Assembly: GCA_025267735.1 (NCBI GenBank)
Contig: CM046309.1
Coordinates: forward strand, 33,269,202 to 33,333,201
Origin: Mactra quadrangularis
Lineage: Eukaryota; Mollusca; Bivalvia; Venerida; Mactridae
Direction: 5' to 3'
Length of the DNA: 64,000 nt
In this document: positions 62,693-64,000 of the stretch, one piece after another
How positions within the stretch are numbered: position 1 is the stretch's first letter
Layout of the letters: every line of letters begins with the position of its first letter
The notes under the pieces: generated by a model
The model's input: the letters and a program-made list of their open reading frames with translations, nothing else
Database searches by the model: none
Told to the model about the DNA's origin: nothing
Translations under genes and position numbers: made by a program

Positions 62693-63300
62693 CATAATCA
62701 TTTTTTCATGACCAAAAATGACAGCACCTTTCAAGACAGCCAGGCCAGGTTCAGCAGGTATAATAAACTTTTCGTCGTTGGGGAACCATTCTTTAACCGT
62801 ACATTGCAGCATCTCTGAGTCAGAAAAACCACCAACTAATAAGATAGTTGAGACATCTTTGGTGAGACCTCTACGGATAAGATCCTTTAATTGATTGGAT
62901 ATCTTCTCAAGAGGCTCCGTGAAAAGTTTACACACATACTCAGAACAAATGAATAGTTTATCATCTGTCAAAGTGAGTCCACGGTATTTAGGCTTACCAA
63001 ACAACGGTTTCCTGATTTTTTTCTCAAAACGTTTGATTAAAGGAAATGGAAGCGTGATGCTCAAGCCTGCCAAACCTGTATTGCGTTTTCGTGCTTCAAA
63101 CTCTCGAAAAAGTCTATTGTAATCATTCATATTTGTTGTTTGGAAGTCATCTATTACAGCCAGTTTTACAACATCTGACAGTAGATCTCGGAACGCTTTA
63201 TCTACGTGCGTACCTCCATAGTCTCCGACATTAGCTGCATAAAGTTCTTTAAAAGATCCGTCTTCCTGAACTTGATGTATTGTTATGTCTATCGTGCTAC
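62693..63300 (-). CDS. HSPA12A-like: Gene F: HSPA12-like, one exon, continues off right edge
   Basis: Exon 63300-62693 (608 nt) opens at a CAG acceptor in phase 1 and encodes STIDITIHQV, then GDYGGTHVDKAFRDLL, the adenosine motif LLVGGFSDSEMLQ and IFGHEKMIM, ending in a phase-0 GTAAG donor. It is uninterrupted. The boundary and the small size match gene D, not C or E: the C-terminal 147 residues are absent and no further exon was found down to 59.8 kb. Read through the donor, it adds 6 residues and stops at 62672. Phosphate-2 reads GSTID rather than GGTID, and the usual NGGDWGG is NVGDYGG. Exons 1-4 would lie beyond 64.0 kb. Confidence 0.8.
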
Positions 63301-63428
63301 CTGAAATAACAAACGCTGTTTACTTAAAATAAGGGAGTAACAGTATTTGGTGTTTAAGTATCCCCGATTTCAGTATTTGATGCAATATTTGTAAAAGGTT
63401 AATTAGGAAGTTAAGTCTATTTGTATGA

Positions 63429-63739
63429 GCCGTCCGGCTAGCTCATTTGGTAGCACACAAGTCTACTGGCCGAGGGGTCGTGGGTTCGATTCCTGGGTTG
63501 GGGCATACTTTCGCGGAGCTTTGTCATGAAATTATTTCTACGTTCATTCTCCCTTTTACCAATGGTTCTTAATCATGCAGGGCAGTTGTCAGTTATGACG
63601 AAAGTATGTGCTAAGTAGTTGGTTTACAGCTAAATTTAGAGATTCAACATTTCCAGGAACAGTGAGTAGGTTGACTGATCGCCGTTATATGACATATACA
63701 ATGTGTATCTACGGTGTGAAACCAAAGAAAACAAAAAAG
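63429..63739 (+). repeat. tRNA-derived SINE family 3 copy
   Basis: Head GGCTAGCTCATTTGGTAGCA, B box GGTTCGATTCC, body ATGAAATTATTTCTACG, tail rich in ACAAAAAA. In the intron upstream of the gene F exon; the paralogous copy is at 37.66 kb. Confidence 0.85.
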
Positions 63740-64000
63740 ATTAATGATTTATGACATTTTGAGACGGCATGACAGATTAACATAAATGTTGAATTTATGT
63801 TTTTCATTGTTAAAAAAATTTCAAACATGTACACTCTGTTTTGACGTTGCACGAGTGAGAAATAATTTTTTATTCAATATTCTCATTTGATAAAATACTA
63901 CAAGAACATTGACCACTGTGCCTTCTAATTAAGGGACAAAAACAGGTGTGTTTCCCTTCGTTGTTTATATAAACTTTGTACGTGTGAGTTTAAAATGAAA

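Overview
The window looks like genomic DNA of a bivalve mollusc. It is AT-rich, intron-containing eukaryotic DNA with a tandem family of atypical Hsp70 genes (HSPA12 type), which is known to be expanded in bivalves. It also carries several tRNA-derived SINE families, LINE and Tc1/mariner relics, MITE-like elements and tandem-repeat blocks of a kind I associate with clam and oyster genomes. The species call is an inference; a heterodont clam would fit.

Every protein-coding gene I can support is on the minus strand and belongs to one HSPA12-like array, so transcription runs right to left. From left to right: gene A (start and second coding exon at 3.07-0.98 kb, continuing off the left edge), gene B (17.1-14.6 kb, a 5'-truncated copy with an in-frame stop but an intact last exon), gene C (31.8-26.4 kb, all conserved exons), gene D (40.0-32.9 kb, exons 1-5 but no C-terminal exon found), gene E (59.8-54.2 kb, all conserved exons) and gene F (63.3-62.7 kb, one exon, continuing off the right edge). 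The shared exon plan is: phosphate-1 loop exon, a ~195-nt exon, a 219-nt exon with the connect-1-like segment, a ~150-nt exon ending in the first part of phosphate-2, and a long exon with the rest of phosphate-2, the adenosine motif and the C-terminus. Introns 1-3 are phase 0 and intron 4 is phase 1.

Two subfamilies can be seen. C and E start their first recognisable exon at a phase-0 splice acceptor, so their start codon must lie in an exon I did not find, and they keep the full C-terminus. A and D start with an ATG in that exon and share a conserved untranslated leader exon and promoter flank. D and F end their long exon at the same phase-0 GT donor, about 147 residues before the usual end.

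The spaces between exons are filled with mobile DNA. The 5' flank of A (8.5-12.1 kb) and that of D (40.06-52.2 kb) are the same duplicated sequence. In D it has been stretched by nested insertions: a 2.46-kb TA-flanked element, a 336-bp Helitron-like element, a 1.37-kb PIF/Harbinger-like foldback, a 3.67-kb TA-flanked element and SINEs. In A, the first intron took a 1.83-kb foldback element and a broken LINE. No rRNA gene, true tRNA gene, CRISPR array or prokaryotic operon is visible.
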